The translations under genes and the position numbers were made by a program. From Purshia tridentata (lineage: Eukaryota; Streptophyta; Magnoliopsida; Rosales; Rosaceae): a DNA stretch of 64,000 nucleotides. The DNA is taken from positions 1-64,000 of the forward strand of contig QANT01002787.1 in the NCBI GenBank assembly GCA_003254885.1. Direction: 5' to 3'. Shown in pieces: positions 21,644 to 33,934 of this stretch (position 1 is its first letter; the number at the start of each line of letters is the position of its first letter). The notes beneath the pieces were generated by a model. The model did not search any database and had not been told where the DNA came from. It was given only the letters and a program-made list of their open reading frames with translations.

Positions 21644-24293
21644 CTACACAACCTTTGCTGTGGCAATGCTTGTAATGTACTCAATCTCCTCAGCAACTTC
21701 TTTCATGGAAGGCCGGTTCTGTCTGCGCTCCTCCAAGCAACCCAATGCCAGGAACCCCAATGCCTTCATGGTGTCCAGCTCCAAAGTTTTAGCTCCCTCT
21801 TTTAACATTGGATCAATCACATCCATTAGCCTCTCCTCCAACACCATTCTCTGTGCATAGACTGCCAGGTTCACATCATCTGCGTCCCTGTTGAAGTCTA
21901 TAGCTTTCTGAGAAGTCAGCAGCTCCAACAACACAACTCCAAAGCTATAAACATCGCTCTTGTCAGTCAGTTGATAGTTCCTATAATACTCAGGATCAAG
22001 ATATCCAAGAGTCCCCTGAGCACATGTGGAGACATGACTCATATCAGTGTGAGCCAACCGAGACAACCCAAAATCAGCAACCTTGGCATTCATCTTCTCA
22101 TCAAGTAGAATGTTACTGGACTTCACATCCCGGTGGTATATTGGAGGGACTGCTGAGAAGTGAAGATAGGCAAGACCCTCAGCAGTGTCGTGAGCAATTT
22201 GGAGACGTTGGGTCCAGGAGAGAAATTTCCACCCATCAGGATTTCGAGCTTGCAAGTGTTCGAGAAGAGTACCATTCTGTATGTACTCGTAGACCATAAT
22301 AGGCTGCTCTAACTCAACACAACAACCAAGTAAGTGAACCAGGCTCTTGTGGTTAACTTGGCACAGAATTCGGACCTCATTGAGGACTTGGTCAGTGCCT
22401 TTGGTGTTTCCAAGCTTGGCACACTTGACAGCCACAGTAGTGCCATCTTCAAGAATTCCTTTGTAGACTTCGCCGTAGCCTCCGGCGCCTAGGAGGCAGT
22501 CCCTGGAGAAGTTGTTTGTTGCTTTCTTAATCTCTTTTCCGGTGAAGACCTTTGCAGCTCTGCCTCCATTGGCATTTAGGATTTCGTTACGTTCTTTGGC
22601 CAGGCGTTCTTGTGCGTCTTTGATGCGTCTGTGGCGCTTGTAGAGTAGAATGGCAATGGTGGCTGCAATTAGTGTCCCAGCAATGCCACAAGTTAAACCT
22701 GCAGAAGTTGTAATTTCCTTATTGTTAGCACTGGATATTGAAGAACTAATCCATCCGCCATGAAATGAGACTAAAATTGAGAGAATATGTGTTGCCTATG
22801 TTCATGTCTGCCAGTATATATGAATTCTCACAACTTCTCTTCCAAGTAATCATATAAAGAAGTAAAAACAGATTTGACTAGAATGTATTATTTTAAGGCA
22901 ATAACTTTAATTTCACTACTTAGAGTTCATTCCATTTAAAATCTAATATATGGATTATTTTTATTCTATGTTCTCACTAGAGAATAAAATGACAACTCCA
23001 TGATATAATTGTCTTAGTGTTTAAAAACAAATTATTTGTATCACATCTACTAAATACAATACTAAGATTCTTATAAAATTAGAACTCGCATGAACTCGGT
23101 CTATATAAGTGGAGATGCAATAAGTTGGAACGAAAAGAAATATGGTATCAAATTTCAACTTTTTTTTCTTTCATATAATAAAAGAGATTCAATGTTAAGA
23201 TCTCCTCCAACAAACAAAAATATTTGACCAATAATTAGTTGGTTTATCGAAATCCAACTATGTTGTAGGAATAAAAGTAAACAATCACTTCAATGTAATT
23301 AGTGAATTTTAGCAAAAAATTAGATAAATAACCATACCTGCTATGAGTGGAGTCCGGTCCGTTGAACCTATGCTATCTGCCAAAAAAGAAAGTCAAAAGT
23401 TGTAATCTCTGAGTGATCTAACCAATCAGATTCCGAGTCCATGTTTTACAAAAGTCAACATTGACCAGCCGCATGTACACAATCAAAATGACAACACACA
23501 ACTCACCATCAACGCATAACCCTTCAACAGGGTCCCACACAAGGCCGTCGTTACAGAAGCACCTCCTGACCCCAACGACAGCCGGGTCGGGCCCACATGT
23601 GGACTTCCCTCCACCATCGTCCCCCTCGCAGTCCGCCTGGGTCCCACACTCGGGTTCCCGCGGCGCCACCCACTGAATCTCCACTCCCGGTTCGGGCCAC
23701 CGGTCCACGGGCAAATCCGGATCCAAGTTCACGAAACTCTTGTAGGCACTGCATCCCGAGTCCCTCACCCGAATCATGTACGACGTCGACGACCCGCCCG
23801 CCCGAAACGTACAACAAATCGGTGCGCTCTCGCACGCACTCACCCCCTTTGTACCGTTGACGTAAGCGTGACAGAGGCTCGACGAGGTGCAGTTCAACGG
23901 CGACCGGAGCAGAGTGTCCGAACAGTTTAGGTACATGATTGTGTTGCTGCTGGTGACGTTGAAGGGGAGCGAGTCGTTGAGCTGGAGGCCCTGGTGGATT
24001 ATATCCGCTGCGACGCAGGTGTTGGAGACGAAGCTCGACGGTTGGAGGACGAGACGTTGGGTGGAGGCGGAGACGGACGTGATTGGGTAGGAATTGTTGA
24101 GGGTGTCGAAGAGGAGTGCACCCGCGTCGCACCGGATCTTGTATGACTGGTCGCCGCACGTGGGGGTCGTGCTGAGTGGGTAGGGGACGGAGGTGTTGCC
24201 GCAGTCTGGGCAGCGCTGGACGCATAGTGCGCACCAGGCACACGTTAGTAGCAACACCGTGAGGAGGAGGAGATTAGGCGTAGTAGCGGCCAT
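21644..24293 (-). CDS. Wall-associated receptor kinase-like protein (WAKL15/20 type)
   Basis: This is a predicted plasma-membrane receptor kinase that monitors the cell wall. Three exons (23507-24293, 23338-23376, 21644-22698 in transcript order) give 626 residues with consistent phases. Residues 1-24 form a signal peptide (LLLLTVLLLTCAWCALC). A cysteine-rich galacturonan-binding type ectodomain follows (CPDCGNTSVPYPLS, CNDGLVWDPVEGLC) without an EGF repeat, as in the WAKL14/15/20 branch. A membrane helix (TCGIAGTLIAATIAILLY) and basic stop-transfer KRHRRIK precede the kinase: GAGGYGEVYKG loop, VAVKCAKL lysine, HRDVKSSN catalytic loop, DFGLSR and the GTLGYLDPEYY activation segment. All key catalytic residues are present, so it should be active. 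Confidence 0.94.
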
Positions 24294-25620
24294 TTTGAGA
24301 GACGGAGAAAGAGAGGTAGAGAGGTTGAGTAGTGAAGGGTTGAATTTTTGAAATACAGTTGGGAGCTTGGGGAGGTTTTGTGAAGTTATGGGTAGATTTG
24401 GTAGGAAATCGAAGATTCCCCAACTTTGAATTCTTTTGGTGCGTAAATTTTTTGTCGCTTTCTGACATCTTTGACAATAATCCGTCTTGGGTTTGACTCT
24501 TTTCTTGTTTTCTTGCTTATTTTCTGGCTGGTTGCTATAAAAACTATGCCGAAAATTGGTTTTTCTTTGAAATTTTGTCCAAAAAATTTATCATAATGGG
24601 TTATATATTCATTACATCCACAGCTCGTTCAGTCAACGGGAAAAAAAAAATCTTTAGTTTCTAGAAAACAAAAAGAATAGAGGAAAAATGAGGCAAGTAG
24701 TTCTAAAATATTTTAGAAAATATAATGTTTATTTAATTTAATCGAGGATAATCGTTAAGAAAGTGATATGCAGATATGACAATGTGTTCATGTTGATCTT
24801 AAACCAACCCGACCCAAAAGTCTTCCCAAAATCTTATTTTTTATTATGAAAGTCTTCTCAAAATTTTAAAAAACCGAGTTTTTTTAATTAATATCAATAA
24901 TGTATCACACCAGACCAATTAGATTAGAAAAGTGTATATTTCCATTTCTATGTTGCTGATAGAGTGACCGAAAAAGTTGGTATTAATCTGCCTATGAATA
25001 TTACATCCAATCTCTATTTTGTCTTGAATTCAAATCTCATCTATGATAGTTGTTGATTAAAAAAAAAATTCATAACTATTTATCAATATGTCATTCTAAA
25101 GATGAATCAAGGTATATAAGAGTGCAACTTACTAAATCTATTAAACTTTATTTCAAGTTGATACAAAATTCATCAAATGGGATCATAGGAAAAAGCAGGA
25201 CATATTTGCATAATTGCTTATTTGAAAAGAAAATTCCACAGCATTCCATGCATAATTGGAGATTTCCTAAAAGGTTGAAACACCATCATACAAGAAAATT
25301 ACACAATATTTCAGTGCATTAGATTACATCACATCCACTTTAAATTGCATAAAGTAGAAATTTACACAATGGACAAAACATGTTGTACATCTTGGAACCA
25401 ATACAATTGACATATCATAAACCGAATTAGAGATAGGTCCACTAGTGACGAACCTCTGCCATGAAAGAATGAGCACATGCATATATATACATATATATGC
25501 ATATGCATACACACATACATATGTATGTACAAACTAGTATGTACATGTTACTCGATAATTACCAAGTCCAATGAACCACTACCTAACAAAACTTTACCAT
25601 GGCCTCTGAACTAGAAAAGC
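24294..25620. other. Intergenic region between RCC1-like and WAK-like genes
   Basis: This is the 5' flank of the WAK-like kinase and the 3' flank of the RCC1-like gene. It includes a short alternating ATAC/ATATATGC simple repeat at about 25478-25530. No gene is recognised. Confidence 0.5.
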
Positions 25621-28600
25621 TCAAGTGGGTAATTCGGCCAGAAGCAAGGTATGCCACCAACCACATGCCACATTTTTTGGGACACATCCATCAATTATGA
25701 CCTGTGTAGGAATGTTGCGGTCAATCACATCTCCCAAGCCAAGCTGTCATTTTCACCCAAAGAACACAGTATTAGATTTTCTAGGAAATGCAAGAATGAG
25801 AACATTACAATACAATATACATTTCGCAGCATGACATAACATGAACATGTTAATGACACCTGCATCATACCTGGCCATACTTGTTCCATCCCCACCCAAA
25901 AACTTTCCCATCCTCTTCATGCAGGGGCATCAGAAAGGACGAAATATAAAAAAGTGAGAATCCATTTGGGTGACAATTCACATAAACTAAATTTCACACA
26001 TCGTCTAAACTAGAATTATGATATCAACAATAAAATGTCTCTATCCATGCTCGGTTAAGAGCTATCGATATTTCCACTTATATTTTCCTAAATCCAAACT
26101 ACTGATATCTCCATCTGCATCAATATATTCATCCTTGCTCCCAAGGAAGCCACTTTAATTATTAATGGTGTTTCTAAGGACTTGTGAACCTTATGAATTG
26201 ATCAAATTTTTTTTTTTCCCCCATCTTTTTTTCCTGTTTTCTGGACTGATGGAAATGTCTGGCACATGCAACCAAAAGTATGGTGGCAATTGCCCTTGCA
26301 TAAACCGCATTAAGACTGGATATCACTTGTTATTTGATAAAGAAACGTTAAGTTACATATCATAAAAGATTATGGGAGCCTGTAAAAGTGGAAGGTGACA
26401 TACCTGTGATTATGGCACTATGGCGTGCCCCACAGGAAACAATTTTGACATTTGCATTTTCCAGACTTGGAGCTTCCAAAAGCCTTGGTATGGTCTGGTT
26501 TACAATTCAAAAGAAGTCAATTGCACAATTCCTTAGATATCATGACAGTTTATCAACATAAAGCTATGATACAGCCAATGAATATTGGTCAGGACAATTT
26601 GAAAATATTACAAAAATGATAGGTGAATCTAATTTATGTTATCCTACCAACAGACCCTCAACATTTAATGCTAAAGTTTTAAGGCAAAATAAAGTGTAAT
26701 CATCTGCCTGGGTCATTGCCTGAACTAGCAGTCTAGGAATCGAAAGAATCAGAGCACATATTAATAAAGTTATGACTTCACTCAGTTAATGAGATTGTCA
26801 TTGCCTATAGTCTAAGGAGGGACTAGATAAGTTCAAACCTCAAAGTTTACCTCAGCTTGATCAGCTCCAGTTCCCAGCTGTCCAAACTGATTCCCACCAA
26901 ATGCATAAACATCGCCATCAGCAGAAATGCAGACAGTGTGCCACAGTCCTGCAGCAACACCCACTATCTGGATACCCAGTAATGAAGATACACAAGTAGG
27001 GCTTAACTCATCATCGGTACTTCCTTGCCCGCACTTGACCAAAATAAATGAGAAGGAAATCAGTTTACACCTTTATTATGATAAGCCAAAATGTGTAGCA
27101 ACAAAATGAGATTTTTGACATAGTCATATTGAGAAGGAATAGAATCGATATATCCCTTTTTGAGTGAACCTCATCTTGAGCACCTACAGTGCTTTTTCCC
27201 CACCATTTCTACATTACCTACATGTTGATACTGAAGATGGTTAATATTTAGAGAACTTCAGCCAGTGTCAGGGATTGATAGAAGGATTAAAATTTGACCA
27301 TCCCAGCTTAAGTTGTAGACCAGATACATCATGTTTTGGAACTATATTCAAAAAGTTTCTGTAACAGTTTTACATCAAAAAATCAAACATAAAGAACTGC
27401 ATAATTGGGAAAGTTGCCTGCATATATGACCTTTCATTATCCTGAAATCAGTTGTGCGAAGGATGAAACAAAATTAACCCACATCAGCATCTTCCCAGTA
27501 AAGAAGAAAATATTAACACAATAATGATTTCAAGCAGAGGAGAAAGTGTGAGGCAAGGAGGAACTCTGAGCGAAGAGTTCAATACTCCAGAAAACTCACC
27601 TGTCCATACAGCCCCCAACCAAAAGTAAGTAGTGCTCCAGCATCTGGAATGCAAGAAATCACAAACAGATTTGTAAAGATAACCACATATAAAGTATAAC
27701 AGCTAAAAGGCAACAATGTAGGCATGCAACCATTTAAATTTTAACATCAGTCATATGACTAATACCACATGTTACACTAACAAGAAGTGATCCTTCAATC
27801 TAGAATGCTGATCCTGTTATAAATCAAATTCTAACTCCCCACTCATACACAGTCTATAACTATGTAGTTTTGAAGATGAATCGTGTAATTCCAATGACTG
27901 GCCATTCTCCTGCGCTATGATTACCAAGTATAGTCAACTTAGTTTAGTAACAGTTATGATTAATTCTTCTGTGTTTTAGTCTGATATTTCTTACATCTAA
28001 CATACAGGCCATGATGATTAAATAAGTAAAACTATCATTTCATACCATTTCTATCCCAAACGAGCTACAATTATAAGTGAGCTTTACATGGTATTTGTAC
28101 TTTATTAATAATAAGAATTATTGAACCTCTGCTTCACCTGATTAAATTTTCAAATCGATTTTGTGCAAATCAATTATCACTCATAATTTTTTGAAAAAAA
28201 GATTTATATGCTTTGAAATTAATTAAGAAAAAGAAGCACATTACTATGAATTCTTTTCATATTCACAAATTTTGCAAGTTTGAGACAAAACATTTCAAAA
28301 TGTTCAGCCTGTCAAACTAATGATGAAAGTATGCAAAAACAAGTTAAACAACAAGGTGAACCCTACCAATTGAATATTTAAAATTAATTAAAGACCTTAA
28401 ACGTAACAATAAGAAATACAATCCAGCTTGGATGCCCATATCTAATACATAAATTTAGAAGGAACTTAAAACCTGTACCTGTGATTACTACACTATGTCT
28501 CCCTCCGCAGGCAATCCCTTTCACATAACTTCCAGGAACTCTAAAACTGTGTCCCTCTGAACTTATGCTTCCTCGAGAGAGTGCTGTGTTTCTATCTATT

Positions 28601-30754
28601 CCATAAGAAGAGGACTCAATGCAAGGTACAAGATGAGGAGAGGACACCATCCGTATCCGGGAGCCCAGACCAAGCTGCCCTTCTCCTCCATAGCCCCATC
28701 CCCAAACCTGTCCTATATCTGAAACTTTAAGAAATCAGGATATATCATATGTCTTGCTTTACATAATAACTTGATACTGCATTCCAAACTTTATGCTATG
28801 ATCACAATGCAAAGAGACTATGCATCATACTTGCAGCAGGACAAGTATCAATCAAAACATAGAAAAATTACCTGACAATGCTAGAGTATGGCGTCCTCCA
28901 GCAGCAACAATGGCTATTCTAACTCCTGGGTTCATTGCCACAAGGCATGGCAACGCTGAGAGAGTTTCCTCACCAGATGATGAACTTTCAGCCACTTGCT
29001 TTGCAGAAGATAATCTTCTACGCTTTGTACTTTCTTCTCCAGCTCCTTGAGCATCAGTAACAGACACTGTTCTGCCAGTGGATCGTGAACCTTGAGGGCG
29101 AGTGCTAACTATATCATTACAACACATAAGTCAGCTATAGATGAAAACAAGCTTCTGCCATTGTCATGAAAATAAGACCAGAATGAAACTACCTTGCTCT
29201 GTCAAAAAAGAACTCTGCCTTTCAAATAAATCCTTTTCAGTATTTGTGCCCATAGATGGCTCTCCAAGGACCTTACCGGAGGGAACACACTCTTTCCATC
29301 CCCATGTGTAAACTCCTCCACTGTCTGTGTTAAAACTAAAACTTGTCGAATGAATAGAAACAATGAAGTTGTTTTCATAATCACTTGTTGAGGGGGAGGA
29401 GAGTTGGAAGCATTGGTCTGCTTCTAATAATTTTACACCTTAGGTTAAACAAAATCTATTTATTGAGTGAATGCAGTTGGGAAATCAATATTACCTGTAA
29501 CTGCAACACAATGTGCCCAACCTGCAGCGGCCTTTACTATAGACACTTCAGTTGGAAGAGGAAAAGGCTCCGGAATTTCCTTAGCAAGTAAAATTGAAAA
29601 GAATTTTGGTTAGTTTCACCAAGAAACAAAAGGAAACTCAATGAATACACCAAGTATTGTGTAGTGCTGCACTACCCCATGCTTCCCAGATGTCAAGTAG
29701 CTTTGACCTAGATCATCTGTTGAACCCCATGTAATAAGCTTTCCAGATTCTGGTGAAATATAATAATAAAGAATCATGAGAACGAAGACATGTACTTCGC
29801 AACAGAACCATTAAATGAAAAACATAGCAAAACAGCCTTGGGAAGCAAATAGTGGAATGCCAAGGTTTAGCTATAATCAAAACTTATATGCAACAGGTAA
29901 GAGTCTCTATTAATAAGAAGAAAGGAAAAGCCTAATTACTGTAAATTCGCAGAGAACTCGTTTTTGTTTTCTTGACAATACCAAACAAAAATAACATTTC
30001 CCCAAACCAACTAAAAATGAAATCGATTTTATAGGATAATAATAAGTTAATTTTGATTAGGAAAATGACAGAATGCTGAAAAATATGAGGGAAAAAATCC
30101 TTCCCCAATTTGATTCGGTGGAAATGAAAATGGAAAAGGATAAGGAAACAAATAAAGCAGTCATTTTAAACAGCTCATGATGTTCATATCGATCATACAA
30201 ATAAAGCAGTCATTTTAAAACTTACACTGACAAAACAAGAAAAAACAAATATGTTGAACTAACTAGCTTTACTATGTTGCCTATTTTATATAGCAAAAAA
30301 ACAATTTTAAACAAAATTTCAAGTTTTACTTCCATTTACTTTCCCACATTTTCTCAGCGACCAAACAGACGGCAAATGCTTTCAAAACAGACCATCTGTG
30401 GCCACATTCAACTCAATGAAAAATATTAACGACTCCAATGCCCAAAGAAACTACGACCTTCGAAACTCAATAAGCCAATAAATCGAGTTTTTACAGCTAA
30501 AAACAAACTGATGAAGAGATCGAAGAAAGCGCACCAGAAATGGCCATGGCGAAGCCGCAACCGCCGCCGCAGACATCATACCACGTGTACTCAGAGGCAG
30601 CGCCGACCGTCTGGACCATTGTCGGCGTCAAAATCGGCGACCTCTGCTGCAGAGCTCCGGGAAGGTAACCCCACATGAACACCAACCTCCTCTCTTTACT
30701 CTCTTTCCCTTCCATATTCACTTCTTCTTCTTCTACATTTCCCTCGTCATTCAT
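25621..30754 (-). CDS. RCC1-repeat (UVR8-like) family protein
   Basis: A seven-bladed beta-propeller of RCC1 repeats, a fold used for chromatin binding, GEF activity or light sensing; the molecular role of this member is not known to me. Eleven exons in transcript order: 30535-30754, 29676-29749, 29495-29579, 29193-29324, 28872-29108, 28479-28718, 27600-27643, 26851-27033, 26404-26494, 25871-25914, 25621-25743. They join in phase to 490 residues. Repeat signatures are frequent: VYTWGWKE, AAAGWAHCVAVT, VAAGGRHTLALS, VWGWGYGGEGQLGLG, IACGGRHSVVIT, AAGLWHTVCIS, FGGNQFGQLGTG, VFGWGWNKYGQLGLGD, VACGWWHTLLLA. A low-complexity, Ser/Lys/Arg-rich insert (TKRRRLSSAKQ) interrupts the propeller near residues 180-215 and could be a nuclear localisation signal. 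It resembles Arabidopsis At3g53830 more than UVR8 itself. Confidence 0.92.
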
Positions 30755-31038
30755 TGCTCGTATGCGGCGACCAGAAAATGGAAACCAAGCAATTAATAGC
30801 GGGAGTGTGAGTGTTTACTTTCTTTTTGGGTTCTCTCCCTGGTTTTCTCGACTTTCCTGTTTGGAAAAAGAGATTGGTTCAGTTTTTTTGTTTTTTTGTC
30901 TAAGAAATTGGTTGAATTTGGTGGACCTTTTAAGTATTTGGAAAGGTGCCCTAATCTTTGCTGGCGCGTTCAAGTGGGACCCGTATCATTTTCAGGAAAA
31001 CTGGAACGCCACGTCGGATGTTCACGCGGTTCTCTAGA

Positions 31039-31161
31039 CACGTGCCGCCCTTCAAACCCCTAGATGCCTCGGCCGTTGCTGGCCACGAGTTCCCGGAAGT
31101 TTCTGGAAGCTCAGGCCATTACCTAGGAGAAGGCGTGTTCACCTCATTATCGCGCCACGTG
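31039..31161. promoter_or_regulatory. Two G-boxes upstream of the RCC1-like gene
   Basis: CACGTG occurs at 31039-31044 and 31156-31161, about 285 and 400 bases upstream of the RCC1-like start codon, in a locally GC-richer stretch. G-boxes bind bZIP and bHLH factors in light and ABA responses; activity here is not shown. Confidence 0.5.
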
Positions 31162-31776
31162 TTGGAACCTGATGCGAGCTCCAATCATTATGTATGCCAC
31201 TTGTCCGCATCTTTGATAGGGACTTTTCGGAATGTATGTTGCTTTAATTTTCTTTTCTTATTAATGTATTATACAAACGTATAAAGTTCTAAATGTTGGA
31301 TATTTATGATATTATTCTACTATGATTGTGATTTTAATCTAAATAAATTTCAGTGTGAAATTTATATTCCGATTCCAAATACAATATAGTCGAGGTATAG
31401 ATACAATAATCAAGGTACAAATTCAATTTTCAAGGTATAAATTCAATTTAGTTAAGACATAAGCTCAATTTAATCAATGTACATACTATAGTCAAGTCTA
31501 GCTACACAATTTTTGCCCAAAAACGAGAAGCTACAAACACAATATAGGCATAGTATACAAACTATAGTCAAGCTAGGAACACAACTTAGATAGAGTACAA
31601 ATGCAGTTTAATTAACTGTACATAATCAAATATTCAAATGCAATATATCGAAAATACAAATGCAATTTATCGTGACATATTGTGATTGTAATTTCATAGT
31701 TGTTTGTTTGCTTGATACATATTGTCATATTGATTTGATTATTTTATTAATATAGATTGTGCATTTGAATCTCTTA

Positions 31777-32239
31777 GGGCTCGTTTGGTTTTCGGAATTG
31801 ATTTTTTAGGAAATCAATTCTTATGCCTTTTCCAAGAAAAAGGGAATGTAAGATTACATTCTCCCGTTTGGTAATGTTGGGAAAGTAAACCAATAATTCA
31901 TGTTTTATTTCCATTCCCTTGTTTGGTTTGTGCAAGAAAAGTAAATTAAATTGATATAATTTTTCAATTATACCCTTATTTATTAAACACAAGTAATATT
32001 TATTTTAATTTATTTTAAAAAAATTCATGATTAATTTAGTAAATAGAATAAGTAATAAATGTTTTCCCAAGATGGGAAAAATCAAAACCCAAGCTCTAGC
32101 AAGGGTTTTATTTTCTCCCCAATAAGGGAAATCATTTCTCTTGGGCTAGAAAATGATTTTCCTTTCATGTACTTGCCAAACAATGGAATGTAATTGATTT
32201 CCTATTTCTAGGTTTCTAAAACTTGAACCAAACAGACCT
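31777..32239. mobile_element. PIF/Harbinger-like MITE
   Basis: A 463-base element flanked by TTA direct repeats (31774-31776 and 32240-32242). Its terminal inverted repeats are GGGCTCGTTTGGTT and, as reverse complement of the right end, AGGTCTGTTTGGTT. The TTA target duplication and GGGC-TGTTTGG ends are those of PIF/Harbinger (Tourist-type) elements. The interior is non-coding and contains several self-complementary AAGAAAAGG/CCTTTTC blocks. Confidence 0.75.
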
Positions 32240-33387
32240 TTAGAGTAGTTATTTCAAATTTAACAATTAAGTATTTGATTAGGTCTAATTAAGTTTAAAG
32301 GTTTTTTGTATTACACACAAACCGCTTAATAAAACTAAACCAAACCGTTTAATTTTGTTGATTAAAATTCCGCTTAATGGAATGCAATAGATCTATAAAA
32401 TCTCCACCACACAAGATTAACTTATGGAACGACTTCGCATTGGAGTTCTTTGGACTTTGACCAATTCTACTTGACCCAAGCATGGCCCAGCCCAAGACAA
32501 TAAGCTCCTGAACAACTATGGAGCGTTGGATAAACTGCTAACCACTCATTTATTAGTGGTGGATCAGGTACGGATCCGTAAAACCACTCGTTAGGCCTTT
32601 GGGCCTCATACACCAAAAACCGAAAAACATGCTACCCCAAATTCATAAAGTTGGACCCCTTCCATAACAATCCCCCCAAAAAAAAAAAAATTGAAGTTGG
32701 TTTTGGTTATTCGAGGTTTCTCTAAGGAGAGATGAATGTAATAGGTGAGCAAGAACTCAATATTTAGATAATCAATCGTGTGGCTAGGAATACAGATTTG
32801 ATGATTGAATATAATTGGGGGCCCCATGCCCCACAATCAAGAGGTGGGCCAAAATTTCAAGTGGTTTATCGAATACGGATCCGTAACACCACATATTAGA
32901 TCAATGTCTAATTACTCTTACACATGTTTCATGTTGAAGCCTCATATATGTAGACATGGTAACCGTGCCACAAATGTATCAGATCAGGGCCCTCTGATGA
33001 GTCTAATCATTTGTGTGTTCACTTCTTAATCACTCAATGGATCGTGTGGCTAGCAAGGGAGGTCTCCAATGATCGCCTGAAGCGGGCCTACAGATTTGAG
33101 TGGTGGATCTGGTGTTTAAATGATTGCCGTATGGCGTTAGAGATTGTTAATGGAACACATAGTCGTACGGACTCGTACGGCTTGGTTCATAGGCACCCTC
33201 TGGCAATGCAAATTGGCACCACATGTCATTGACATCCCTCATCTTTGATTGTAATAATCACTTTATGGGGTCACTTGAGATTGTCCATGGTAGGGTCCAT
33301 ATCTCTACTTGAGGTTGTTAGGACTTTTCTTTTTTTAAAGTATTTATTTTATGAACAACATAAGTATTACATGTTATATAGTAGTTA
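32240..33387. other. Intergenic region with paired TACGGATCCGTA palindromes
   Basis: No gene is recognised. The 12-base perfect palindrome TACGGATCCGTA occurs twice, at 32569-32580 and 32874-32885. Each is preceded by a similar AGTGGT...ATC sequence and followed by A(A/C)ACCAC, so the two look like diverged copies of one repeat. A second loose pair (CGTGTGGCTAG near 32777 and 33043) supports an old duplication of about 270-300 bases. Confidence 0.5.
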
Positions 33388-33934
33388 CTAGCAAAAGTGG
33401 CCGCGTGCGATGCTACGGGGTCTTAAAAATATGTAAAATGTCATGAGAAGTTAAATTTGTTTAGAAAATTGGAAGAGAATAAGAGATATGTTGTACATAT
33501 ATGACAATGTAAGTATATCTGTTACAATTACATTAGCATTTTGTGCTATATTTATTACAAAATATGAACGGATGACAGTTTGTAGATGGTTCTGCCTCGT
33601 TGAATAACAATTTGAACTTGAAGAGAGTAGGTAAAGTAAAATATAAGTGAATAGAAAACCAGGTAAAACAATTGAAGTACAAATATTTTGGCTGAGAGAT
33701 TATGTGGTAAGTAGTTGAAACAACTTTACATAGAAATAGAAGCTAGCTGACTGTTTATTTTGCATTGTATATAAAAAACAGGAACCATATAAGTGCAATT
33801 TCGAAATCTGTTAGTGACAATAAGTATACGATAAAATGAATAAGAAGAAAAAAAGCGATCAAACACAAATATACTAAAATGAATTGAGAGTGAAAATTTG
33901 ATCTTGGCTTTTTTGGTGGTTGCTTAACTTTTTA

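Noticed and set aside
23551-24243. Long open frames in other frames and on the opposite strand of WAKL exon 1
   Set aside because: They overlap a well-supported coding exon of high GC. The Pro/Arg/Ser-rich translations are typical shadows of GC-rich coding sequence.
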